Below, piece after piece: positions 1-48,029 of a stretch of 64,000 nt of DNA. The notes below the pieces were generated by a model. It ran no database searches, was not told the origin of the DNA, and was given only the letters and a program-made list of their open reading frames with translations. This DNA is from Varanus komodoensis. Its lineage: Eukaryota > Chordata > Lepidosauria > Squamata > Varanidae. The stretch covers positions 3,089,160 through 3,153,159 of the forward strand of contig NW_025336114.1 of the NCBI RefSeq assembly GCF_004798865.1, in the 5' to 3' direction. Position 1 is the first letter of the stretch; each line of letters starts with the position of its first letter. The translations under genes and the position numbers were made by a program.

Positions 1-2056
1 CAAAAGTACAAGTGCAGTCCTGCTCAAATTCTCACTAAAGAGACTCCACAAAGGTCATTCAGAGATTGGCATAATTTAATCTGAGGATACAAATTGGGGA
101 TTAGTGGTTGCAAAATTCCAGTCTCCTTGTAGAAAATTCCTCCACACTTGTCATCAAGAGGTGCAAGAGAGTGGAGGAAACTGCAACCAACCTCATGCAA
201 CAGTATCGGGAGTTGCTGTGTCACAATGAACCTTTGCACATGGGTTCGAAGTGCCTCCTGGTCATGCAACGGGCTGGCAGGAAGTGGCACCCCAGAGGAT
301 TTTGCAGTACCTCAACCAGCCGGTAGGTGCCCACCCCAGGACACATCTAAAGAACCAGTCCCAGGCAGGATGATTTCATACTCTTTGTACCAAAGATATA
401 ATTAGCCAGGAAGCTAATTTGCCAAACAATGACTTCTTCAGATTCTGAAGCTGAGAAGCTTTATCACCATCAGTGTAGCTGAGCAATATACCTTCAACTG
501 TCACTCTTGCTGAGCTCCCCAAGCTATTTAGTGGATAGACTCTTAATGTCCATATACTTAAAGTGATACAGATCAATAACTGCCTTGGCTGTTTAGTCAG
601 ATGGATCTGGCTGCAACCCCAGGAGTGAGGAAGGTAGAAAGCAGAGTTCCTCTTTAATTGGGTGGTATGTTCCCAGGGCCAAGTTGATGCATCAGAGGAG
701 GAAAAGACAGGAATTGAGGAAGCAGGTGGGAAGGCAGAGTTCATAAGGTGAAACAGGGTTCAAAGAGCAGTGCTGATACTGGGTGTTGTCGCTTTTCCTT
801 GAGGCAGCACACTCCCATACTGAGAACTGTTTTTATACTTTGGTATAAACATATATACAGCATTTTTGTATTTCTTGGTCCAGACAGGGCGCCCTACAAA
901 CATTTCCTTTTGTTATCTCTAAGCAAAAGATTGTGAATGTGTGATCCTGCAGTGTAGCTCCCGCTGTTCTTCACCATTGGCTATATTAGCTAGGACTGAC
1001 GAGATTGAAGTTCAGCAACATCAAGACACATTCCCCAGCCCTGCTCCAAACCCATATCCTCCCTCTATAATTCTTTACAGCTGGGAGAAGGCAAGAAAAG
1101 TATACAGGAATGATGCAAATTTACCAGACATACACTTCCTGATTGAGTGCAGCTTTACCAGAACCCGTAGCACATGCATGCTGCTGGCTACTCGAGGTCT
1201 CTTCTTACATATTTTCTGAATACTAGCTAGAAAGCACATGGAGATATCTGTATCATGAGGCCATCATAGACCGATTCTTCTAGTGGGGCAACTGGTTTTT
1301 TGGAAGTTTTGGAACATAGACACACTGCAAGATTGCAATTCAAGTTGCCTCAGCACAGTTTTCTTCCAGGATGAGTGTCTGCCTTAGGTCTTCAGCATGT
1401 CAAAGCCAGTCACCTCAATGAACAAGTCCATCTATGGTCAACATACTATGCATCTGAGAAAGTTGATTTTGACCTACAAAATACAGGCCACAGTCCAACT
1501 CAAAGTTAGGTGGAAATTGTCTTAAGCAACTAAACACAGCTTCTCAGCCTGTGTATGCTGCATGTATGTTTAGCAATCTGCACATGTGAAGGGTTCTCAT
1601 TCTTTATTACGCATCATCCTTTCCCCAGGCGTTTTGATCTTCAGCTTCCAGCAGCCCAGCCAGCACGTCTAATAGTCAGAAATTCTGCACATTGTTATCC
1701 AAAGCATCTGGAGGGCATAAGTATGATGATGAATCTACACCATCCTTCTTCAAAATGATGCTCTCCAGATGTGTTGGACTGCAACCCTGATCATCTTCCA
1801 GGCAGCATGGTCAATGAATAGATGTGCCCAACATGTCTGGAGGGCTCCATGCTGTAGATCCATCCTCCCCAACCAGGTGGCCCCTCAAAGGTTTTGGATG
1901 ACAACTCTCAGACTAGATTCACTAACATGGCTTTGTGTTTTTATTCTCTGCGAGAGGTATTCTTTTAATAACAGGATAGAACATTATTGACTGAATCATT
2001 AAAATCAACTCAGGCAAACATGGCTGTTGCATGATTCTTTTCCCCATCCCTTTTAG
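1..2056. other. Upstream sequence; no confident gene
   Basis: Should hold, or precede, the first TLDC2 exon (expected to start like human MRGLRWRYTR). I searched the plus strand for such a short ORF ending at a GT donor and found no convincing one. Positions about 1690-1850 hold a decayed fragment of the palindromic repeat with AGATGT..TGGACTGCAA and CATCTGGAGGGC motifs. The open frames here have no family resemblance. Confidence 0.5.
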
Positions 2057-8249
<6,193 letters not shown>

Positions 8250-11200
8250 TGCAAAAGAAGAAAAATAAGTGTTCCTTTGTGTGTGGATGTTGCATGTGCA
8301 ATGGGAACAGGTTTTGGCCAGTAGTCCTCCTGAAGTAGCTTTTCAAACCCCTTTCAAATGAGTACAAACCTGACTGTGGATTCCTTGTGTCTCCACAGAT
8401 TGGCAGGGGAGAAAACAATGACAGATTAACCTACCAATCTGCTCATGTCTTTCTCCCTTAGTGCACCAGCACTAGCCCTACCTCACATTTTGCTACACGT
8501 CGTTCTGCTCCTAAAAGGATATGCTGAGATTAATTATATATATTATTACTACTTAAGCTTGCTCTTTGGGCTACTGTACTCCAAGGCAAAAGAATCTGTC
8601 CAAAGCTTAAAAGTGCTAACATTTAGGTTAGGAACAGTAAGCTCTGTAAGCATTGGTCACTACTTACAAGGGAAGGTCCCCCACCTCCAAGGGATATACA
8701 CCTGCCTTGCCAAGTTTCAGATTAAGCTGCAGTCGACACTGTACCAAGTTTCTTGTTTTCCTCCTACAAATTCTCACGCTTCTTGCTAGGAGCAGAACAT
8801 CAAGGAATTACTCTGCACAGGCATTATTAGACTGTGAAAACACTGGAGAAGGGGCATTCCTTTTCATAATAAGAGTTGTGAGGAATATTTCTTTGGTGCT
8901 CAGCAAATCTGTTGGCAATAAGCATTACATCATTTGGAACAAGCCAACTTTGCATATACACAGCTGTCCAGCCATTCTCAGCTATGACCCTTTGCTCAGA
9001 TCACTTAACATAATTTTTGCATGTATATACTTCCCTGGATTTGTTGAGCATGGAAACACAGAACTTCTGCTGTCCTGAGTAAACTCACTCAACTGCACTT
9101 TGAATGAACATTTTTCACGGTTGTTTAAAACAACTCTCCACCTTAGCAGAGAGGTGTATTTCTTCAAATTGCTCTATTTCATACAAAAACAGAAGTTATG
9201 CGGAGTAACTAGTCTTTTTTCCTCATTACCCACAAAGCTAGCTTTCTAAATTATTGTGGAATAGAACAGTGTGCAATTATGTACTAAAACAAGATTTAAT
9301 TGTCCATGCTCTTGTTTGGTGGAATGCTGCATCTTCCTAGCACTTATAATATTCTGTTTCTGGAAAACAGAATCAAACATACTTTCTGTCAAACATATTT
9401 TAGAATGTGTAATGGAACATGGTGTTACAGCTGTCTATTGCTTTCTCCATGTGACATAAACTGATGACATGAAAATCCTTGCGCTCTAACTTAATTTTGT
9501 AATTGTAATATCTTACTAAGATGTTTTTAAGGAGGCCAGGTGTTTCCCACTGTGCCATTCCAGCATGGGACCACTGACAAAACCTCACAGAATTTTTACA
9601 AAATACTGTAATGGATTTAAATTTTTAAAATTCTGGTACATGGCCATCTACTGCAGCCTTTGCTGCTATTGGGTGAACCCCTCTCCACTTCAGAGTTTAT
9701 TTTTCACATATTCATACATGCATATACATTGATTTAGACATCAAATGATGTCCTGCATGGGAGAAACAGTCAGCTGAGATAACACACCACACACAGAGCT
9801 AGCAACAATTCAGGTAGCATGCTTTTCAGTAGAATTAATTCACATATTCAGCTAGGCATAACTGAATGGCAAAATACCAAGTGATCTATATACGTATGTA
9901 AACCAGCTTCCGTTTATCTGTATCATTCAAAACCTTTCCATCTCAGTTTTGGATACATTGTGCGGAACCTCTCCACAATTTTAGTACCTATCTCCCTTGC
10001 AGGAAAATGAGAAAGGGGCAACACAGATACTTTCCCTCTGCAGCAAGACCCTTTCCTATTTCACAGGGACAGGACATTGTGATGCTGAACTACCGCAAAC
10101 ATAGCACTTAAAAAAAATGTTGGTCATCAGGAGGAGCGCTTACATCAGTCAGAGCAACTTGGGGCTCTTCCAACATTTTGGCCCAATATCCTTCATTATT
10201 GGGTATGCAAGCTAGGACGGATGGAAGTTGTGGCCCAAAATATCTGGAAGGCCTTAGGCTGCGTATTAATAATGTACATGCTCCATAGAAACTTTGCAGT
10301 CAATTCTTTTAACCACTTGTCTGAATTGAGTTTGGAAAAACAGCTTGATGGCTTTTCTTTAAAGGTATGAATGCTACCTTTGAGATTTGGAGTTAAGAGA
10401 ATGTTCAGATTATTCCAATAGATCAATGATGCAGAACCTCTGGCTCACCAGGGGTCCCAGTCCAGTCCTTTGCGGTTCTCCCCCATTGCCATGTTCCTTC
10501 CCCTCCACCATTTCCCTTGATTGTCAATTGTTAAGTGCTTTTCTATCTAGTTTTTGTATGTGTTTTTCTAAAATATTACAATACTGTTCCTAAGTTTTGG
10601 TTAGTGGCAGAAACAAATGCATGTTGGGTTGTTACTGCCAATTTTGCCTTCAGCCTTATTTGCTATTGAAATGTGAGATACCAAAGAGCTGTTCCAAAAC
10701 TGAATTTGGCCCTCAGCTTGAAAGAGGTTCAACCCAAGTAAAAAACATCCCAAATCAGATAAAGATTATAAAATGCATTGTACACTTCCACAATCTTCAA
10801 AATTATTTTTCCTATCCAGGAAATCTATGAACTTGTAATAATGAAATCCTAGTATCTTACTTGAACAAAGTATCTGAATAAGTATTGTGCGTTAAGTATA
10901 ATTTTTAGAAATAACTGCATAAAAACTCTTGATGAGAAATGTGAATTGGGTGGGTGCACAAAACTTTGCAAGCACCAAGTATTCAAAACTGACAAGAAAT
11001 ACAGATAAGCTTACCTTGGAGGTACGTCTTCATAACATGTTTAAATTTCCAAAAGTGTACAAATGCACAGCCAAGAAAGCTTGGAAATGACAAGTCTTTT
11101 GAGAGGATTAGGGATACTGAACAAAGTTGTATGCACTTTCCTATAATACAGTTCTCAAACTTTAAATTCACTGGTTTTGAAGTCACACTTATGGCATGAG

Positions 11201-12020
11201 AGTACTCCTTATTAGCAGAAGCCCCACTGCTTCATTTGCTGACTTTTTTGCAGAAACTATGCTTAATTTTTCAAAACTCTTCATCTTACTTCATAGAGGT
11301 AGAATCCTCCCAAGAAGTGGTTCAATGCACTCAGTTTGAGATAATAATGTATGAAACATTGAAATAGTCCTGGTAAAGGCAAAAACCTAGGGCCCCTTGT
11401 GCAAACTCAAGAAGCTAGTTGTGCTGATTGGGGCCAACAATCTGCTAACTGTTGGTTGACGCATGCTTGAATTAGAGGTGAGGAAAGAATCACACAATCC
11501 TTCCCTTTAGTAAGAAAAAAAATAGTGAACCACACATCCAAGGATTTTCAAGGTGATCAGCTATGCCGATTTCTGACTCTTGTAACGCTTCTGTTGCCCA
11601 TCAGTGTCTTATTTATCTGTCTTGCTGGCTATCATGCTGGGGATGCTGTTACAATGTATAGCTATTAGAATTACTGATTAATACTAAGTTTTATAAGTTA
11701 TTACTCAGCTTTCCTCATCCCTGTAACAATTCAATAAGACAAGCAGGATGTTGCCCAACTCATAAATGCAAGCATCTATTTGGGCTGTCCCTTAAAATAC
11801 CTGTTAGTTTTCCTTCTTTTTTCCAGTCTGAGAAGCAGCATGCTTCTGTGCAGCAGTTGCTGGAGAATATGAGCAGAAATGTGCTATTGCATTCCTCTTC
11901 TGTTATAAATTTCCCTCAGGCAACTGGTTGGCCACTTTGCAGAGAATGGTGGACAAGGTAAGTCTGATTCAGCATGGCTCTTCTTCGAAGGGCATTAATG
12001 ACGTTTTTACAGAAAGGTCT

Positions 12021-12390
12021 AGGCCAGGATAGGCAACCTGGTTTCCTCCAGATGTTTTGACCTACAACTCCCATATACGCAATCATTGTAACCAATGGGC
12101 AGAGATTAGAAACAGAAACATAGTGAGTCAGAAGGGGCCTCCCAGGCCATTTAGTCTGACCCCTGGCTCCAGCCAGCACTGCTGATGTAATACCCAACAT
12201 ATGGTTGTCCAATTTTTCCTTGAACACCCTCACTGATGCCCCCCATTCCCTCCCAAAGAAGCCCATTCCATATCCTAGGGGTCCTAACTCTCAGGAAGTA
12301 CTCTGTGACATCCAACCTGAAATGACCTAGTTATATGTTCAAAATGTGAATTGTAGATCAAAACATCTGGAAGGCACTCAGGTGCCTGCT
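12021..12390. repeat. Palindromic repeat split by a CR1 insertion
   Basis: The left arm (12021-12103) has CCTCCAGATGTTTTGACCTA then CAACTCCCAT. The right arm (about 12336-12390) has AATTGTAGATCAAAACATCT then GGAAGGCA. A CR1 3' end on the minus strand lies exactly between them. Confidence 0.7.
12104..12335 (-). mobile_element. CR1 LINE 3' end
   Basis: Read on the minus strand it ends in the usual CR1 phrase: GGGGTCAGACTAAATGGCCT, GGGAGGCCCCTTCTGACTCA, then CTATGTTTC. Strongly 5'-truncated. The same 3' end occurs at 63404-63490 (minus) and 36720-36797 (plus). Confidence 0.8.
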
Positions 12391-13167
12391 TCAGTGCTAG
12401 AGTGTTACATTGTCTAACTCCACAGATGCTGCTCGAGGCTGAGGTTACCCATATGTTACCTCATATTTTAAACACATATTTCAGATTTGCCCATTCTGTT
12501 TTATTTTTATGTTGTTGTAAACAATTGTGAGATTTTGACTACTGGGCAATATAGAAACAAAATTAATAAAATATAATGCCAATTTCAGTAGAAAAGTGTG
12601 GGTTTAAATCAAATAAACACAGACTTCTAGTTTTGCTCCAGTTTGCACAGATTACATGACTTCTTTCTGTATAACAGATTTAAAAGATCAGTCAAATAAA
12701 GAGATCAACCATTAGGGCTTTTATTACTAAGCTGAAATCAACAAATCTCAAGATTCATATTCAGACATGCAAAACACAGAATTTGTAACATTTACAGCTC
12801 TGGCAATTCAGTACTGCTTTAGAGATCACTGCATGTGTGCTGTGCTCCCAAGCCTGCCTTATTAAACATGAGATATAATTCAAAGACAACTTAGGATGCA
12901 AAAGGCTTTCTTCCAATTTAAGTTGATGGAACTCAATTAACTTGCTCATCCTGTTATCACTTTGCACAATCTAGTCCATGCACTACATACATTGTTGATT
13001 GCATGGCCCTTTAAAATAACCCTCCACACGTGGAAGGCTAATGCACAGAGATACGTGGTTGTAAACAAATGAGACTTCCAGATTCAGGTGCAAATATGTG
13101 GTAGGGGTTCAAGTAAAGCCCTGGATACTGCTTTTTCTTAAGTTTTAACAGAAACCCTCAACAAAGT

Positions 13168-13457
13168 TCATTTTAAACAGACTCTTGGCGCTGGGAGTCC
13201 AGTTCTGCTCCCACTGGAGGAAAGAGAGGAAGTGATTTCACCAACTTCCTTCACCTGTTGGCTTTTTTTAGACCTGCTGTGGAACATGGCATAAAGGTCT
13301 GGAGAAGTAATCTCCATCCTTTTTTCCAACAGGAACCTCCACTGGATTGTAGTCCTTTCTACAAATGCATCAAGCCCTTCTGCTGGAGGATGACAACTCT
13401 GGATGCAGCTCAGAGTATTTAAAAGATTGATACAATTGTTCTGACACTGACCCAGAG
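13168..13457 (-). CDS. Unassigned coding-like ORF
   Basis: Minus-strand frame ending at a TGA just after VCLK; the frame opens further upstream (ATG at 13476) and a TGTCAG acceptor would start an exon at about 13457. It encodes NNCINLLNTLSCIQSCHPPA, then EGLDAFVERTTIQWRFLLEK and later DLYAMFHSRSKKSQQVKE. Composition looks protein-like (helical, charged tail). I do not recognise the family. The LDAF(V/M)..ST pattern faintly resembles the C-terminus of the kinetochore protein DSN1, which lies near this locus in human, but the match is too weak to name it. It may also be part of a SAMHD1 3' UTR or a chance ORF. Confidence 0.25.
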
Positions 13458-13499
13458 CCATGAAAAGAGGCTCCAAGAAAAAGCAAGAGATGAAATCTC

Positions 13500-15330
13500 A
13501 GTCCCCACAATGGACGGCACACTTGTCATACACAAAGCACTTTATTTCATCACCATAAAGTGCACATCATAGACATCTGTTCCTAAAAATAATTTAAAGG
13601 AACAATGTATTATTCAACAAAAATACAATCTTGTAATCTGTGGAAATATGAGACATGAACAGAGCGACCCAGTGGTACCTGGCAGAGATACCACAGTCCC
13701 AGTCATCATAGTCGTAGGGCGCTCCCTGGTATTTCAGAAGAGGACTGCATTCTGCTCTCCCCGCCACTCCTTGCAACCATGGAAGAAAGAACTACAGTGG
13801 CTATATCTGAGAAAATCAACTTCAAATGATCTAGCAGAAGTAAAAAATGGCAATTTTCCCTGGGTTGGGAGGGGGGAAACACTTAGAGCTGTTGGGACTG
13901 GAGGGCTCCTACCTGAAGCCCCAGCCATGGTTCTGCCACTATCAGTGCAACTCCTTGAGGCAGGTTCTCTGGAGAAAATGGGAAAGAGGATGGGAAAGCA
14001 AAAATCCCCTCCATTGCTCCTCCCATCCTGTTGGTAGCAGCCTAGCAGGGCACAGATTAGTTTGACGCTTCCAAGGGCAGCAATTTCACAGGACTGCACC
14101 CAAAAGCTGCACTTCTATAGTCTCTTCATCTTCAGATTATGAAGAGAGTTCCAACCTCACAGTGGGAGATCTATTCTTGGATATCCCTCATAGTCCCTTG
14201 CAATGACAATGTCTGCAACCCTTGCCTCTCACATATTAGAATTTCTACTTCAATAGAGCCAAAAGGGGGCAGATCAGAGGCAACTTTGAATCTGCAGGAT
14301 ATACAATGCTCCCAGTTGCCTTGGGAAGGAATGCACAATGGACCTGGATCTGGCAAGCATAATTCCCCTCCTATTTCTTCCTATACATTACAATTGGAGG
14401 GAAAATGTAAAATCTCAGTACAGGAACAGACAATACAAATAATGCTTCTCCTTCCAGTGCCTAAATACATTCTAGTATAGAAAGTAAACTCTTCTACTTT
14501 GATGTGTCTTACCTTAAAATGATCAACACCTTCTTACCTCTGTGTAAATCAAATTATTTCTCTCTGACATGAGTTAAGGCCAGTATGTGTTGAGCAGTTT
14601 GTTCTTTTGTTGTTGCTACTATTTTCTTTAGCTATTAAATAGATGAATGAAGTTTCCTTTTTAAAAGTCTAAAATTTTAGGGTCCCAATTGTTCCAGAGC
14701 ACATTTAATGCTAAGTTAACATAAGCTAACTTCAGCTGTCATGATTTGTGGGAATGCCAGTGGCTTTTCAGAAAAGACAATTAGAAATAAAATTATTTCT
14801 ATAACAAAAAGAAACAAATTAAGGTTCTATATCCTCTCCCAACCCCCTCAATATCATTTCCACATAGTGTTTGTGCTAGCAGATAAAATGTATTATTTTG
14901 GTGATCTTAGAAAAATGAAATATGTCTTGAAATAGTAAGCCAGTCTTCATATTTTTTGATGCTTGTGTGCTGGCATTTTCCCTTCTGACTCTCAGTTTGA
15001 AAAGACAGTTCTTACTTTTCTCACACACATTTAAAATAGCAACAAAATGAAATGGTTCCAGATCAACAACACTAACATTAATTTGTATTGTGAAAGCCAG
15101 AACAAATAAGAGATCTTTAACGTGTCTTCAATAAAAGACACTTTCCTTTCAGTTTTCCAAATGGTACTGTGCAGATATTTTCTGAAGTATTACAAAATAT
15201 TCTTGAGGTAAAATATGTCTTTTTATATTGTTTAACACATCAATGTTGTTATGTATAAATATATATATAAAAACCATGATAGAACAAATCCCAACGCATC
15301 CAAAAGAAACTGAAGTTATTCACTTAGTCT
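13500..15330 (-). other. Probable SAMHD1 3' UTR / downstream sequence
   Basis: Lies between the SAMHD1 stop and the first canonical minus-strand AATAAA. Several short ORFs are present but none has family resemblance, and I see no transposon here. Confidence 0.4.
13541..13546 (-). terminator. Candidate SAMHD1 polyadenylation signal
   Basis: TTTATT on the plus strand reads AATAAA on the minus strand. I saw no earlier canonical signal downstream of the SAMHD1 stop at 15331, so this would give a 3' UTR of about 1.8 kb. A weaker ATTAAA lies near 14704. Confidence 0.35.
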
Positions 15331-45501
<30,171 letters not shown>

Positions 45502-45956
45502 CGCCCTCTCTTCGATGATGAGGGTAGCGAATAGCCTCGGTCCTCCTGCCTGCTGCGGCTCGACTAACGGGACAAGCGGCCTCGCTTTGCAGCGAACAAG
45601 CCGCCTCCGCCGGGAAAGGGAGCCACGTGGCCTCGGCCCTCCTCTCAGCGCCGCGATGGGCGGGCAAAGCCGTCTCTGATCTCTCCCTCAGGGAAAACCC
45701 GCCCAACGAGATAAGGGACTGGGCACGGAAAGGAAGCATCCTTCAGTAGTTGGGCTGCGCTGTGAAAATGGGTGAAATGGGAAATGGGTCCCTTCCTAGG
45801 CCGCAGGTCCCGTCTCCGGCTTTGGGAGTAGCGTCCTTCTCGGGATCTCCAGGGAAAGAAGTAAAGTCTCCGCGTGGGGGACACAAAGTGTGCATTTGGT
45901 TTCAGAGCTTCTGCGTTGTGCCATCCTCAGGCATAGGCTGGCTTTGGCCGAGCTAT

Positions 45957-46370
45957 GCTTTATCTATTTAAAATATTTCTATGCCGTCCTTTGCATAGCC
46001 TCAGGAGGGCTCACAACAAAATAACCATATAAAATACAATTAAAATTCAATAGTAAACACTAAAACATTCAAACCCATTCAAAATTAAAAGAAAAAGATG
46101 TGACTGATATTTATTAAAATTATTAATTTAATTAAGATGATGGGTCTTTACCTGGCGCCAGAAAGAGTAGAGTTGGTGCCAGGCAGACCTCTCTGGGGAG
46201 AATATTCCATAGTTTGGGTGTCACTGCAGAGGAGACCCTCCTCCGAATAGTAACCTTTAGTACCTCCTTCAAAGAGGGTTCCCAGAGCAAGGCCTACCCT
46301 GCTAATCTTAAGGGGTGTGAGGGAATATAGGGAAAGAAAAGCACATATACTTTCCATGTTGTCCCTCATT
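45957..46370 (-). mobile_element. L2 LINE 3' end
   Basis: On the minus strand it ends GAGCCCTCCTGAGGCTATGC, then AAAGGACGGCATAGAAATAT. Upstream it has TGGCGCCAGAAAGAG and GGAGAATATTCCATAGTTTG, phrases shared with the copy at 60590-60800 (TGGCGCCGAAAAAC). Confidence 0.65.
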
Positions 46371-47822
46371 TGCTATTAATACAGCAGTGTTTCTTTTAAG
46401 AGGCCCCGCCTATGTACAGAAAGCAGCTGTATTACATGAAAGGTCGGTATGTTTGAACTTGTCTCCAACCTGATGTTCTCCAGACAACACAATCAATTTT
46501 TAGGAATGCTGGGAATTGCAGATGGGCAATTCATAAATTCCTACAAGGGATTGCATTTTTATTTATTTCAATTTTTATAATGCCCAATAGCCGAGGCTCT
46601 GGGCAAAGCAGTGTAATACTCTAAAAAGGCAAAAACAGTACAGAAGATTACATGACATAAAAATTGTTCACTCAACAATTTTTAAAAAATGCTACATTAT
46701 TGCAAAAGCAACTTGGCTGCATCAGTAGAAAAAGTGTGAAAGTTCACCCACCAGAGGCAGATAAATATTTAAGGCATTGTAATCACATACACAGGGAAGG
46801 AACAGCTACTCATCACCTTTCTCCATTTATCTCTACTTATCTTCTCAGTAGTGGGTAATTTCCCTTGGGAATTAGGATGGGAACTACTTAGCCACTGACT
46901 TAAATTCTTGTGGGAGTCATAGCAACACCTTTGATTACTGTAAGGTTGAAAGTTATTTGATGAGTATAGTTGATGCATATTTGAGGTGACACAAGGAAAG
47001 TGGCATCAGGTCTGGCCCATACCTTTTTGTGTGCAGAGTACTGTCCAGCGTGCCATTATTTTCCAATGGAAATAAAAGGATATGGAAATGAGGGTATGTA
47101 CTCCCCACTAAGGTTTGGGTCACCCCAAAACATAGACTCAATGAGGAAACTTTCCATTGAGACCACCTAATATTGCATTGAGCTAAACCCTTAGCTTTGG
47201 TGTAAGCTGATCTCAAGTGTCATGATCCCATGCCAGTAATTTTCATTATATGTAAAAATAAGCTGCTTACATTAATAAGAACTGTAGGTCATGTGAAATT
47301 TGAATCACAAAATTAGTTTTGGACAATTTGTCATATAGAATAAACATGGACTATATGACATACTGTCCCTTTACTATGCCTTTAAGATGGACCAGAATTG
47401 TTTCTGGCTGAAGCTTAACTTTTTGTATAATGCAGATTTATAGGTCAAAACACTATACCAAAGTTTAGGAGTAAGGAGAAGGCAGAGGGTGTTGCACACC
47501 AAACTAACCTTTAGGATACTTCCAAACTTTTTACCCTTTTCACCAGGGCTGATCAACACCAAGCTTTTATTTTAAATACAGCACATTAATTGCTATTTTC
47601 TGTCTATCACCTTATCCCTTGTCCTTTTATTCTGGAATTTATGTCCAGCTTTATTCTGATTTTTCTTCATCTTTTGTGTGTGTTCACCTGGCACCTTCAT
47701 TGTCTTTCCCAAGGGTGTGACTAAAAATTTCCAAAGCATATTAATCAATAGTGTTTGAGAGGCTTGGGAAACCATTGTGAGGATTAAGATGTGGTTCTGA
47801 AGAGGGCTTTCCAATACACACA

Positions 47823-47850
47823 CACACAGAGGGAGAGAGAGAGAGAGAGA
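47823..47850. repeat. (AC)n / (GA)n simple repeat
   Basis: ACACACACACACAGAGGGAG runs into GAGAGAGAGAGAGA. Just upstream of RTE copy B. Other AC runs lie at 3603-3618, 32641-32652 and 62889-62904. Confidence 0.85.
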
Positions 47851-48029
47851 ATTGTACACCTCCACAGTAGTAAACACCAAATCTTACCCATTTTTATAAG
47901 AGCAGGTAAACGCATGAATATTAACATTTCCTTGAACTCCACCATTGGTTTTAAGAGCATAAATGAAGTATTACAAAGGCTCTTGCTCTTGGACAATATG
48001 GTACCCAGTTTGTGGGATCAGTACGAATG

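Larger units (their letters stand above)
8250..13167. other. TLDC2-SAMHD1 intergenic region, left part
   Basis: No gene recognised. It holds a palindromic repeat copy at about 10150-10260, a CR1 nested in such a repeat at 12021-12390, and an L2-like LINE tail at about 12495-12580. The remainder is AT-rich sequence without recognisable structure. Confidence 0.6.

Noticed and set aside
1231-1262. TGG AGA TAT in a plus-strand frame, resembling the WRY of the TLDC2 N-terminus
   Set aside because: The frame has a stop just upstream, no ATG and no suitable donor after it.
13648-14099. Overlapping ORFs of about 120-130 codons on both strands
   Set aside because: No family resemblance, no convincing splice context, and located in the probable SAMHD1 3' UTR.
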